Shown here: piece after piece, positions 1 through 6,753 of the stretch
How positions within the stretch are numbered: position 1 is the stretch's first letter
How the letters are laid out: every line of letters begins with the position of its first letter
NCBI GenBank assembly: GCA_937906795.1
Contig: CALCUQ010000316.1
Location: 1-7,737, forward strand
Source: an uncultured Bacteroidales bacterium
Lineage (GTDB): Bacteria; Bacteroidota; Bacteroidia; Bacteroidales; UBA932
Direction: 5' to 3'
DNA length: 7,737 nt
The notes under the pieces: model-generated
Databases searched by the model: none
Told to the model about the DNA's origin: nothing
Seen by the model: only the letters and a program-made list of their open reading frames with translations
Position numbers and translations under genes: made by a program

Positions 1-38
1 TTTATAAACAAAAGGGGCAGACCTTAAGGCCTGCCCCT
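1..38 (-). terminator. Rho-independent terminator of the ferredoxin gene
   Basis: Read on the minus strand, AGGGGCAG (38-31) pairs perfectly with CTGCCCCT (20-13). The stem continues through a G-U wobble (30/21) and two G-C pairs (29-28 with 23-22) to a four-base loop at 24-27. A T-rich run, TTTTGTTTATAAA, follows at 13-1. In the plus direction the wobble pair becomes an A-C mismatch and the downstream T run is poorer. The element is therefore best read as the terminator of the minus-strand ferredoxin transcript, about 20 bases after its stop codon. Confidence 0.9.
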
Positions 39-59
39 ATCTTTTGCATCTCGCAAGAA

Positions 60-227
60 TTAACCTTGAACGATAGCACCTACTGGACATGCATCAGCGC
101 AAGTACCACAATCAGTACAAACGTTAGGATCAATTTTGTAAATATCACCTGCTGAAATAGCACCCATAGGACACTCACCAGCGCAAGTACCGCAAGCTGC
201 GCAATCCTCTGTAATTCTGTAAGCCAT
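60..227 (-). CDS. 2[4Fe-4S] ferredoxin, 55 aa
   Basis: This is a small cytoplasmic electron carrier of the bacterial (clostridial-type) 2[4Fe-4S] ferredoxin family. I translated it by hand: it starts MAYRITEDCAACGTC and ends VGAIVQG. Two classical CxxCxxCxxxCP motifs are intact: Cys9/12/15/19-Pro20 and Cys37/40/43/47-Pro48. As is usual in this fold, the fourth Cys of each motif normally completes the cluster begun by the other. The length (55 residues) is typical of the family. The ATG at 227-225 is the only sensible start, and no Shine-Dalgarno sequence precedes it, as is normal in Bacteroidota. A promoter lies at 288-319 and a strong terminator at 1-38, so it can be a monocistronic unit. 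There is no clear terminator between it and the upstream M16 gene, so readthrough from that gene is also possible. The redox partner (for example pyruvate:ferredoxin oxidoreductase, Rnf or hydrogenase) cannot be told from this window. Confidence 0.95.
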   Translation of the reverse strand: MAYRITEDCAACGTCAGECPMGAISAGDIYKIDPNVCTDCGTCADACPVGAIVQG

Positions 228-255
228 GACTAAATTTGTTTAATTAGTTGTTGTT

Positions 256-271
256 ATTAATTATAATTAAT
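256..271. repeat. 16-bp perfect AT palindrome in the ferredoxin 5' leader
   Basis: ATTAATTATAATTAAT at 256-271 is identical to its own reverse complement. It lies between the ferredoxin promoter (-7 box at 288-295) and the start codon (227), so it should be in the untranslated leader. It could be an operator half-site pair, but it consists only of A and T in an AT-rich spacer, so chance is a serious alternative. Confidence 0.4.
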
Positions 272-287
272 GGTTTAAAACCGCCTG

Positions 288-319
288 CAAAGATAATAAC
301 AAGGTTGTTAGTATCCAAA
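288..319 (-). promoter_or_regulatory. Bacteroidota-type promoter for the ferredoxin gene
   Basis: Read on the minus strand, TTTG (319-316) is followed by 20 bases and then TATCTTTG (295-288). This matches the Bacteroidota housekeeping promoter, -33 TTTG and -7 TAnnTTTG with about 19-21 bases between. Transcription should start near 281, giving a leader of roughly 55 bases. The -33 box lies inside the last codons of the M16 peptidase gene (308-3226). A short inverted repeat, TAACAA-GG-TTGTTA at 297-310, lies in the spacer. Confidence 0.7.
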
Positions 320-3226
320 AATATCTTCTAATGATACTCTTTCTACCTGGCCATATTTAGCTGGTGCAAGAGCTTTCATATCCAAATCTTTCTCTGTACC
401 CAAGATACCAATTGTATAGCATCTGTCTTTGATTACCTCTTGCTGGAAGTTGATAACATCTTGCAAAGTAAACTGTTGAGTTTTCTCAAAATACTCTTTT
501 CTAGGGTCTTTATCCAAACCTAACTCTTTAAGTTGCAAATAATAGCTTATAACCCCAGCTCCCTTGATTCTGGATGTTCTTATACTTGCAAGAATATTCT
601 CTTTAGCAATATTGAATGCACTTTCTGACTGAGGCATATTGTTAATGATTTCATCAAATGCATTGACAGCGTCCATCATCTTGTCATTTTGAGTTGCAAT
701 AAATGTAGAGAACAAATATGGATCTGATTTCTCTCTAGGAGAAGAATATCTTGCATTAGCCGAGTATGCCAAACCTCTTGCCTCTCTCATCTCCTGGAAT
801 ACGATTGAGTTCATACCACCACCAAAATACTCGTTGTACATATTTACAATAGCAGTTTTTGTAGGGTCATATTTCTCACCTGTATTTGAGTATGAAATCA
901 TGTAGATTTGTTTTGCATTGTAAGGAGCAATAATAACTTTTGGTTCTTTAACCTCCTGGTATTGGTATTTTACTTTTTCAACTTTAACCAACTGAGCAGG
1001 TACATTGTGCAATTTGTTTACAATCTCTACAACTTTATCAACCTCCATTGGTCCATAATATGTTACTTTTTGGTCATATTTAAGGACATCTTTAAGTTCT
1101 GACAACAACTGCTCAGATGTTAAGGCCTGAATCTCGCTGTTTGACAATTGGTTGTTGGATGGATTGTTTTTACCGTATTGAACATAAGATGTAAGCATTG
1201 AGTAGCAAGATCTCTGGTTTGTCTTAGCATTCTCTCTGCTTCTGAACATATCTGCTTTGTAGTTTGCCAAAATAGCATCATCACCTTTTACATTTGCAAT
1301 CTTATCCTCAATAATTGCCAATGCAGCCTCCATATTCTCGCTCAAACCAGAAACTGAGATATGTGTCTTATCCAAATTAACATATACACTTGCATCACAT
1401 GCCAATGCAAAAAGCTCTGCGTTAATCTGGTCTGCAGTTTTTTGAGCTGTACCCAAGTAATCAAAGTAGTTGGCAGCAACACTTAAATTTTTATTGTGGC
1501 TTCTGCCATATTCAATAGCAAATGACAAAGTGAACAAATCGTTTTTCTCATTTTTCTTATAAAGCACCTCAATGCCAGACTTAGCAGTTGATTTGCCCAT
1601 ATCAGTATCAAAGTTTACATATACCGGCTCAATTGGTTTTGCAGCTGCAGCCTGTGCTTGAATCTCTTTTAAGAAATCACTTTGTTTGTCTCTGTTTGTA
1701 AGAATAGGGGTAATTTTAGGTTTGCTGATAGCAGCTGTTTCAGGTGCCTTACCTTGCTCTTTGTAAACTGCCACATAACCCTCTGTGAAATATTTGTTTG
1801 CTGCTGCAACAATATCCTCTTTGGTAACTTTTGACATATCATCAAGTTGAGATACCATATCTTTCCAAGGAATATTGTAAATGAATGATGTAACAAACAT
1901 ATCGGCTCTTGCAGAATTGTTCTCCATCATTCTCATTTGTTGTCTCTTGTAATTGTTAACAACACTTGCAATCATAGAGTCATCAAACTCACCTTTTTTA
2001 AGTTTCTCAATCTGCTCCAATAGAAGTGATTTTACCTCATCCAAAGTCTGGGTCTTTTTAGGTCTTGCACTCAACAAGAAACATGAGTGGTCTGCAAAAG
2101 TCTGAACGCCACCACCGGCACCTCCTAAAACTTTTTGCGCCTGGTTGATATTTACATCTATCAAACCTGTTTTGCCGTTATTAAGAATATTGGACAAAAC
2201 CTCAAGTACAGGCATATCTTCAGAGTTTGCAGCAGGCAATCTCCAAGCCATATACATAAATGGAGCCTCTTGTCCAACTACCTCAACTTTTACCGGTGCC
2301 TCAAGTGGTTTCTCCTGAGGGAACTCAAGTTTAGGAAGGTTCTCATTTGGTTTCCATTGTCCAAAATATTTCTCTATTGTAGCAACAAATTCGTCGGGAT
2401 TAAAATCACCTGAAACACAAATTGCTATATTGTTTGGAACATACCATTGGTCATGGTAATTCTTAATATTTGTAATAGATGGGTTTTTCAAATGCTCTTG
2501 AGTACCAAGAACCGATTGCTGTCCGTATGGGTGGCTTGGGAACAAAGCAGCCAACATAGCCTCCAATACTCTTCTGCTGTCTTGAGTAAGCGACATGTTT
2601 TTCTCCTCATAAACAGTTTCAAGCTCTGTATGGAAACCTCTGATTACATTGTTCTCAAATCTGTCTGCCTGAATTTTTGCCCATGCATCCACTTGATTGC
2701 TTGGAATATCCTCTACGTATACTGTCTGGTCATATGAAGTGTAAGCATTGGTTCCTTGAGCTCCAATTGCTGCCATCAGTTTATCATACTCATTAGGAAT
2801 GGAGTATTTTGATGCCTCATAAGACAAGCTGTCAATAATATGATATGCAGCCTCTCTCTCTTGTGGATCTGTTAGAAGTCTGTATGACTCAAATTGTTCT
2901 TGAATCTGATCCAAAATAGGTTTTTCTGCCTGGTAGTCGCTTGTACCAAATTTCTCTGAACCTTTGAACATCAAGTGCTCAAAATAATGAGCCAAACCAG
3001 TTGTTTCGCTTGGATCATTTTTTGCACCAACTTTTACTGCTATGTAAGTTTGCATTCTTGGTGCATCTGGATTAACTGTCATATAAACTTTCAATCCGTT
3101 GCTTAATGTATATATTTTTGCATTAAGCATATCCCCGGGAACAGTCTCATACTTATACTTGCTCCCACATCCTGCAGCAATCATTACCAATGATGCCAAC
3201 AAAAGTAAATTAAATAATTTTTTCAT
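308..3226 (-). CDS. M16 family (insulinase/pitrilysin-like) zinc peptidase, lipoprotein
   Basis: A 972-residue two-domain metallopeptidase of the M16 family, predicted to be a cell-envelope lipoprotein. Residues 1-20 form a type II signal peptide: charged start MKKLF, hydrophobic core, lipobox AAGC with Cys20. The inverted zinc motif HxxEH is intact as H80-Y-F-E83-H84: His80 and His84 bind zinc and Glu83 is the catalytic base. The third ligand should be in ELETVYEE (201-208), best candidate Glu208. The C-terminal half carries the Arg/Tyr substrate-binding motif of the non-catalytic M16 domain, MREARGLAYS, with Arg814 and Tyr821. So the N-terminal half is catalytic and the C-terminal half structural, as in the family. 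The HxxEH-to-Glu distance is longer than the usual roughly 75 residues because of an inserted, charged, probably helical stretch at about 100-150. The start at 3226 gives a complete signal peptide and sits 24 bases from a -7 box. The substrate is unknown; degradation of peptides at the envelope is likely. Confidence 0.93.
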   Translation of the reverse strand: MKKLFNLLLLASLVMIAAGCGSKYKYETVPGDMLNAKIYTLSNGLKVYMTVNPDAPRMQTYIAVKVGAKNDPSETTGLAHYFEHLMFKGSEKFGTSDYQAEKPILDQIQEQFESYRLLTDPQEREAAYHIIDSLSYEASKYSIPNEYDKLMAAIGAQGTNAYTSYDQTVYVEDIPSNQVDAWAKIQADRFENNVIRGFHTELETVYEEKNMSLTQDSRRVLEAMLAALFPSHPYGQQSVLGTQEHLKNPSITNIKNYHDQWYVPNNIAICVSGDFNPDEFVATIEKYFGQWKPNENLPKLEFPQEKPLEAPVKVEVVGQEAPFMYMAWRLPAANSEDMPVLEVLSNILNNGKTGLIDVNINQAQKVLGGAGGGVQTFADHSCFLLSARPKKTQTLDEVKSLLLEQIEKLKKGEFDDSMIASVVNNYKRQQMRMMENNSARADMFVTSFIYNIPWKDMVSQLDDMSKVTKEDIVAAANKYFTEGYVAVYKEQGKAPETAAISKPKITPILTNRDKQSDFLKEIQAQAAAAKPIEPVYVNFDTDMGKSTAKSGIEVLYKKNEKNDLFTLSFAIEYGRSHNKNLSVAANYFDYLGTAQKTADQINAELFALACDASVYVNLDKTHISVSGLSENMEAALAIIEDKIANVKGDDAILANYKADMFRSRENAKTNQRSCYSMLTSYVQYGKNNPSNNQLSNSEIQALTSEQLLSELKDVLKYDQKVTYYGPMEVDKVVEIVNKLHNVPAQLVKVEKVKYQYQEVKEPKVIIAPYNAKQIYMISYSNTGEKYDPTKTAIVNMYNEYFGGGMNSIVFQEMREARGLAYSANARYSSPREKSDPYLFSTFIATQNDKMMDAVNAFDEIINNMPQSESAFNIAKENILASIRTSRIKGAGVISYYLQLKELGLDKDPRKEYFEKTQQFTLQDVINFQQEVIKDRCYTIGILGTEKDLDMKALAPAKYGQVERVSLEDIFGY

Positions 3227-3249
3227 ATTTGGAACGTTAATTGTTAGTA

Positions 3250-3280
3250 CAAATTTAGAGTTTTTACCTTTTTATACAAG
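3250..3280 (-). promoter_or_regulatory. Promoter of the M16 peptidase gene
   Basis: Read on the minus strand, CTTG (3280-3277; consensus TTTG), 19 bases, then TAAATTTG (3257-3250; consensus TAnnTTTG). Predicted transcription start is near 3243, about 17 bases before the ATG at 3226. It interleaves with the opposing promoter at 3270-3300. Confidence 0.6.
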
Positions 3281-3300
3281 AGCAAAATTGTTTATATTTG
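3270..3300 (+). promoter_or_regulatory. Promoter of the DUF1573-meaB-transporter cluster
   Basis: TATATTTG at 3293-3300 is a full match to the Bacteroidota -7 box TAnnTTTG. The -33 position, 19 bases upstream, holds only TTTT (3270-3273), an imperfect TTTG, so the promoter may be weaker or activator-dependent. Predicted transcription start is near 3307, leaving a leader of under 20 bases before the ATG at 3324. Confidence 0.5.
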
Positions 3301-3323
3301 TCATTTGTTCCTTTATAGCAATT

Positions 3324-4409
3324 ATGAAAAACATAAAAATATATATTACAATAGCTTATATCCTACTTTTAAGCTCAATGGAAATTTTTGCACAAAATTA
3401 TGGAAACACTTCTCTTGAGTTTGACAAACTTATCCATAATTTTGGTCAGATATCTGTTAACGAGGGGGAGAAACATTGCACATTTACTTTCAAAAATATC
3501 TCAGGCAAACCTGTTGTAATAAACAATATTCTCTCTTCATGCGGATGTACTACTCCGGTATGGCCAAAGAAACCTATAATGCCTGGGGAATCTGGAAAAA
3601 TTGAGGTTACCTATCTTAATGATCAGGGACCATATCCTTTTGACAAATCGCTCACTGTATACTATTCTGGAAGCTCTAAACCCATAATATTGAGAATAAA
3701 GGGATTGGCATATGAAAAAGAGAGATCTTTAAAAGAGATGTTCCCTGTTGCAATTGGGGTGCTTGGAATTAAGAACAATACTGTTAAAGGAGGGCAAATT
3801 ACTCAAGGAAAGGTAAAAGAAGGGGTATTCACAATTGCAAACATATCTGCAAAAAGCGTTAGAGTAGAATTTGCCAACCTTTCTGCCGGCCTTACATTGA
3901 GCATGAACAATTACACAATACAGGCTAATGGCGTTGCCGATGTATATTACAAGATAGACACAAAAGCTGCAACAAATTGGGGAAATGTTAATTACCAGGC
4001 AACAGTAAAGTGCAATGGTACAGCAGCTTCCACAAAGCTATATGTAAATTGCATGATTATTGATGACTTTTCTTCCCTTACCAAAGAGCAGAAAAATAAA
4101 GCTCCTATGGTAGTGGCAAAAAGCAGTTCCTACAATTTTGGAGAGATTAAAGCTGGTGAAGAGGTTACTGCCAGATTTGAACTTCTTAACAGAGGATACT
4201 CTCCGCTTAAGATTTACAGAATATACGATGACCGCAATGCATTGGATATAAAAGCACCCCAAAGTGTAAATGCATCTACCGGTTTTGAAATTGAGGCTAA
4301 AGTTAGAAATACATCAAAAGCAGGTAATCCAATATATACAATAACTCTTGTAACAAATTCGCCTGCAAGACCTTTGATAAATTTATTCATAACTGGAAAA
4401 ATAAAATAA
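3324..4409 (+). CDS. Secreted DUF1573 domain protein (three Ig-like repeats)
   Basis: A 361-residue exported protein. Residues 1-23 are a signal peptide (MKNIKIYITIAYILLLSSME, then IFA before Gln24). Domain 1 (about 31-128) is a clear DUF1573 domain: FDKLIHNFGQI, the NISGKPVVIN strand, and the hallmark SSCGCTTP with Cys73 and Cys75. Domain 3 (about 265-361) restarts with a similar SYNFGEIKAGE and FELLNRGYSPL but lacks the CGCT motif. The middle segment (about 150-245) is a more divergent copy (QGKVKEGVFTIANIS). DUF1573 proteins are abundant in Bacteroidota; the domain resembles ASH/MSP-type Ig folds, and its function is not established. The reading frame is open back to 3099, but I chose 3324 because the earlier part is antisense to the M16 gene and only 3324 gives a signal peptide. 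meaB follows after 13 bases. Envelope or periplasmic location is inferred; an N-terminal lipobox is absent. Confidence 0.88.
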   Translation: MKNIKIYITIAYILLLSSMEIFAQNYGNTSLEFDKLIHNFGQISVNEGEKHCTFTFKNISGKPVVINNILSSCGCTTPVWPKKPIMPGESGKIEVTYLNDQGPYPFDKSLTVYYSGSSKPIILRIKGLAYEKERSLKEMFPVAIGVLGIKNNTVKGGQITQGKVKEGVFTIANISAKSVRVEFANLSAGLTLSMNNYTIQANGVADVYYKIDTKAATNWGNVNYQATVKCNGTAASTKLYVNCMIIDDFSSLTKEQKNKAPMVVAKSSSYNFGEIKAGEEVTARFELLNRGYSPLKIYRIYDDRNALDIKAPQSVNASTGFEIEAKVRNTSKAGNPIYTITLVTNSPARPLINLFITGKIK

Positions 4410-4422
4410 ACAATAAAAAGAT

Positions 4423-5553
4423 ATGAGCGCTACTACAGGTGAATGGCCTCCTAAGGGGCATGAAAATCCAGACACAGCATTAGTTGTAAATGAAGGTGTG
4501 GAACAACCGCCTATAATAAACCCATATATAAAGAACTTCTTTAAAAAGAAACCAAAGACCCTTTCGGTAGAGGAATATATGGAAGGGATAACCTCTGGCA
4601 ACCGTACAATTTTAAGCCAGGCAATCACTCTTGTTGAAAGTGCTTTGCCTGCACACAGAGAAATTGCACAACAAATAATAGCAAAATGCCAGGAATATTG
4701 TACTCTAAACAAGATTGAGACAATGAGAATTGGCATTACAGGTGTTCCAGGTGCCGGCAAGAGTACTTTTATTGAATCATTTGGCGGTTTGGTTACATCA
4801 AAAGGGCATAAACTTGCTGTACTTGCCATTGACCCAAGCAGTGAAAAAACAAAAGGAAGTATTTTGGGGGACAAAACCAGAATGGAAACACTATGTAATG
4901 ATCCCAATGCATTTATCAGACCTAGTCCAAGTGCAGGCTCCTTAGGGGGTGTGGCAAGAAAAACAAGAGAAACCGTTTTACTTTGCGAAGCAGCCGGATA
5001 TGATGTTATTTTTATTGAAACTGTTGGTGTTGGCCAATCTGAAACAGCTGTTCACTCCATGAGTGATTTCTTCTTGTTGCTTATGCTTTCTGGTGCCGGT
5101 GATGATTTACAGGGCATCAAGAGAGGAATTATGGAGATGAGTGACCTTATTGCAATTACAAAAGCCGATGGTACAAATGTAGATAAAGCCTCTATGGCTA
5201 GAGCTCTATATGCAAATGCACTTCATTTGTTCCCTCCTACCGAATCTACATGGGTTCCAACTGCACTTACATCATCTGCAGTTACAAAGGCCGGATTGGA
5301 TGAAATCCTGGCAAAAATTGAAGAGTATTTTAACCTTGTTAAAGGAAACGGGTACTATAAAAAGAAGAGAAGGCAGCAAGCTCAATTCTGGATGTACGAA
5401 AGTATAAACGAGGCTTTGAAAAACAGTTTCTACGAAAATCCGGTTATAGAAGAGGAACTTAAAAAATATGAAGACTCCGTTCTTAACGGGAAATTGGATT
5501 CATTTATGGCAGCACACGAACTGCTTCAAATGTATAAGGAGTTAGGAAAGTAG
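4423..5553 (+). CDS. meaB: Methylmalonyl-CoA mutase-associated GTPase MeaB (ArgK family)
   Basis: A 376-residue G-protein chaperone of the SIMIBI/G3E class. In studied relatives (bacterial MeaB, human MMAA) it binds adenosylcobalamin-dependent methylmalonyl-CoA mutase, gates cofactor loading and protects the enzyme from inactivation using GTP. The P-loop is GVPGAGKS (107-114) with Lys113. AIDPSSEKTKGSILGDKTRM (135-154) and IRPSPSAGSLGGVARKT (165-181) are family signatures. ETVGVGQSE (199-207) is the switch/G3 region. The guanine-specificity motif is TKAD (246-249) rather than canonical NKxD, a substitution I believe also occurs in MMAA-type members. The C-terminal helices (about 310-376) match the MeaB dimerisation arm. 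A charged extension of about 45 residues precedes the helical N-domain, with GVEQPPIINPY at 25-35. No mutase genes lie in this window. The gene is 13 bases after the DUF1573 gene and abuts the transporter gene, so co-transcription is likely. Confidence 0.95.
   Translation: MSATTGEWPPKGHENPDTALVVNEGVEQPPIINPYIKNFFKKKPKTLSVEEYMEGITSGNRTILSQAITLVESALPAHREIAQQIIAKCQEYCTLNKIETMRIGITGVPGAGKSTFIESFGGLVTSKGHKLAVLAIDPSSEKTKGSILGDKTRMETLCNDPNAFIRPSPSAGSLGGVARKTRETVLLCEAAGYDVIFIETVGVGQSETAVHSMSDFFLLLMLSGAGDDLQGIKRGIMEMSDLIAITKADGTNVDKASMARALYANALHLFPPTESTWVPTALTSSAVTKAGLDEILAKIEEYFNLVKGNGYYKKKRRQQAQFWMYESINEALKNSFYENPVIEEELKKYEDSVLNGKLDSFMAAHELLQMYKELGK
5544..5547 (+). promoter_or_regulatory. AGGA Shine-Dalgarno-like site before the transporter start
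   Basis: AGGA lies 6 bases before the ATG at 5554, inside the last codons of meaB, and the meaB TAG (5551-5553) directly precedes that ATG. The spacing would suit ribosome binding or termination-reinitiation, supporting 5554 over the next in-frame ATG at 5566. Other starts in this part of the window lack such a motif, so it may be incidental to the Leu-Gly-Lys codons. Confidence 0.35.
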
Positions 5554-6753
5554 ATGAATTGGGATATGCTTGCACATGTGCTAAGGCACAGTATATTGAT
5601 TACAGGGCTTGTGCTTGTTATGATGCTCATGATTGAGTATTTCAATATTCAGTCCAAAGGTAAATGGTTTGGCAAAATACAAGGTTCAAGGTTCAAACAG
5701 ATTATTTTGGGATCATGTCTGGGGTTGATTCCCGGATGTATTGGCGGTTTTGCAGCTGTTTCATTGTTCACTCACAAGCTGATTGGCCTGGGTGCACTTA
5801 TTGCTATGATGATATGTTCTTCTGGCGATGAAGCATTCATTATACTTGCAATGATTCCTCAAGATGCGCTGTTGCTTTTTGCACTTTTATTTGTAATAGG
5901 TGTTAGTGTTGGTTGCATTGTGGATTTGATTGTAAAAAAACCGCAAAAGGATTTATGCAAAAACAACTTTGAAATACACACAACATGCGGTGCCAAAGTA
6001 AACTTTGGATGTAATCACACTATTGATGATATTGAAAGCCCTATTCCATCAATCTTTAAACTAAGTTCCTACAAGGTTATGCTTCACCCATCCAAAGAGC
6101 GTATAGCATTGCTTGTTGGAATTGCACTATTTATAGGTGCTGTAATTTTTGGAATACTTGAGTGCGGTCACAATCATTCCCACATAGAAGGTGAGCATAT
6201 ACATTGTACTCACGATCATCATCAACATACAGAAACCTGCTCTGGCAATCATACTGCTGAAATTTCATTAGATGGAATAAACATTCTTAACGAAAGGTGG
6301 ATAAACATTGTTTTTGCTGTTATAAGTATAGTTACATTGTTCTTTACAGCCGCTGCAAAGGAGCATTTTATTAAGGAGCATCTTTGGGGGCATGTTATTA
6401 AAAAGCATATGTTATCCATATTCTTATGGACTTTTGGCACTCTGCTTATATGTCAGATAGGCATCCAATACCTGGATGTTGAGCATTGGATAAGCAACAA
6501 TATGTTTGTTGTAATGCTTCTGGCGGTTGCTATAGGCATAATACCAGAGTCTGGTCCACATATTATATTTGTCACTTTATTTGCTCAAGGTGTCATTCCT
6601 TTTTATGTTCTGCTTGTAAACTCAATGGTTCAGGATGGGCATACAACCCTTCCCCTATTGGCAGAAAGCAGAATGAGCTTTGCCAAAGCAAAGCTCATTA
6701 ACATGATTGCAGGATTGACCATAGGTATATTCTGCTGGTGGTTTTTAGGCTAA
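5554..6753 (+). CDS. Putative 10-TM metal/arsenic exporter, ArsP_2 type, with His-rich loop
   Basis: A 399-residue inner-membrane protein that I recognise as the ArsP_2 / 'putative manganese transporter' type common in Bacteroidota; the real substrate is unproven. Hydrophobic segments lie at about 11-30, 49-72, 76-101, 104-127, 183-203, 249-267, 285-303, 317-345, 347-358 and 380-397. Two halves carry matching core motifs in the same register: GLIPG (57-61) to SSGDE (89-93), and GIIPE (328-332) to QDGHT (360-364), with 31 residues from the Pro to the second Gly in each. Between the halves is a hydrophilic region. It includes Cys135, His142, Cys145, Cys153 and His155, and then a His-rich loop (204-233) with ten His and three Cys, probably binding divalent metal. 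The ATG touches the meaB stop codon, so translational coupling is likely. The gene's end overlaps convergent rpe by 4 bases. Confidence 0.8.
   Translation: MNWDMLAHVLRHSILITGLVLVMMLMIEYFNIQSKGKWFGKIQGSRFKQIILGSCLGLIPGCIGGFAAVSLFTHKLIGLGALIAMMICSSGDEAFIILAMIPQDALLLFALLFVIGVSVGCIVDLIVKKPQKDLCKNNFEIHTTCGAKVNFGCNHTIDDIESPIPSIFKLSSYKVMLHPSKERIALLVGIALFIGAVIFGILECGHNHSHIEGEHIHCTHDHHQHTETCSGNHTAEISLDGINILNERWINIVFAVISIVTLFFTAAAKEHFIKEHLWGHVIKKHMLSIFLWTFGTLLICQIGIQYLDVEHWISNNMFVVMLLAVAIGIIPESGPHIIFVTLFAQGVIPFYVLLVNSMVQDGHTTLPLLAESRMSFAKAKLINMIAGLTIGIFCWWFLG
6672..6699. repeat. Perfect 12-bp inverted repeat (hairpin) inside the transporter 3' end
   Basis: AATGAGCTTTGC (6672-6683), loop CAAA (6684-6687), then GCAAAGCTCATT (6688-6699): all 12 pairs match. 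It is within the transporter coding sequence, 51 bases before its stop codon. It is also 50-78 bases past the rpe stop codon on the other strand, where an rpe terminator would be expected. No good T run follows on either strand, so if it acts it may be a pause or RNA 3'-end stabiliser rather than a classical intrinsic terminator. Confidence 0.8.

Noticed and set aside
908..2737. Several open frames (64-96 codons) on the plus strand opposite the M16 gene, and one on the minus strand in another frame
   Set aside because: All are shadows of the M16 coding sequence, without motifs or plausible start context.
3099..3323. In-frame N-terminal extension of the DUF1573 protein by 75 codons
   Set aside because: It runs antisense through the M16 signal peptide and across both promoters, and it would bury the obvious signal peptide starting at 3324.
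4383..4907. 174-codon minus-strand ORF opposite meaB
   Set aside because: It is antisense to the strongly recognisable MeaB N-terminal half, including the P-loop, and its translation shows no known motif.
6163..6252. Possible short tandem DNA repeats in the His-codon-rich stretch
   Set aside because: The repetition is only in CAT/CAC codons at the protein level; no DNA unit recurs at regular spacing.
6249..6701. Short ORFs in other frames over the transporter gene
   Set aside because: They overlap conserved membrane segments of the transporter and have low-complexity or unremarkable translations.
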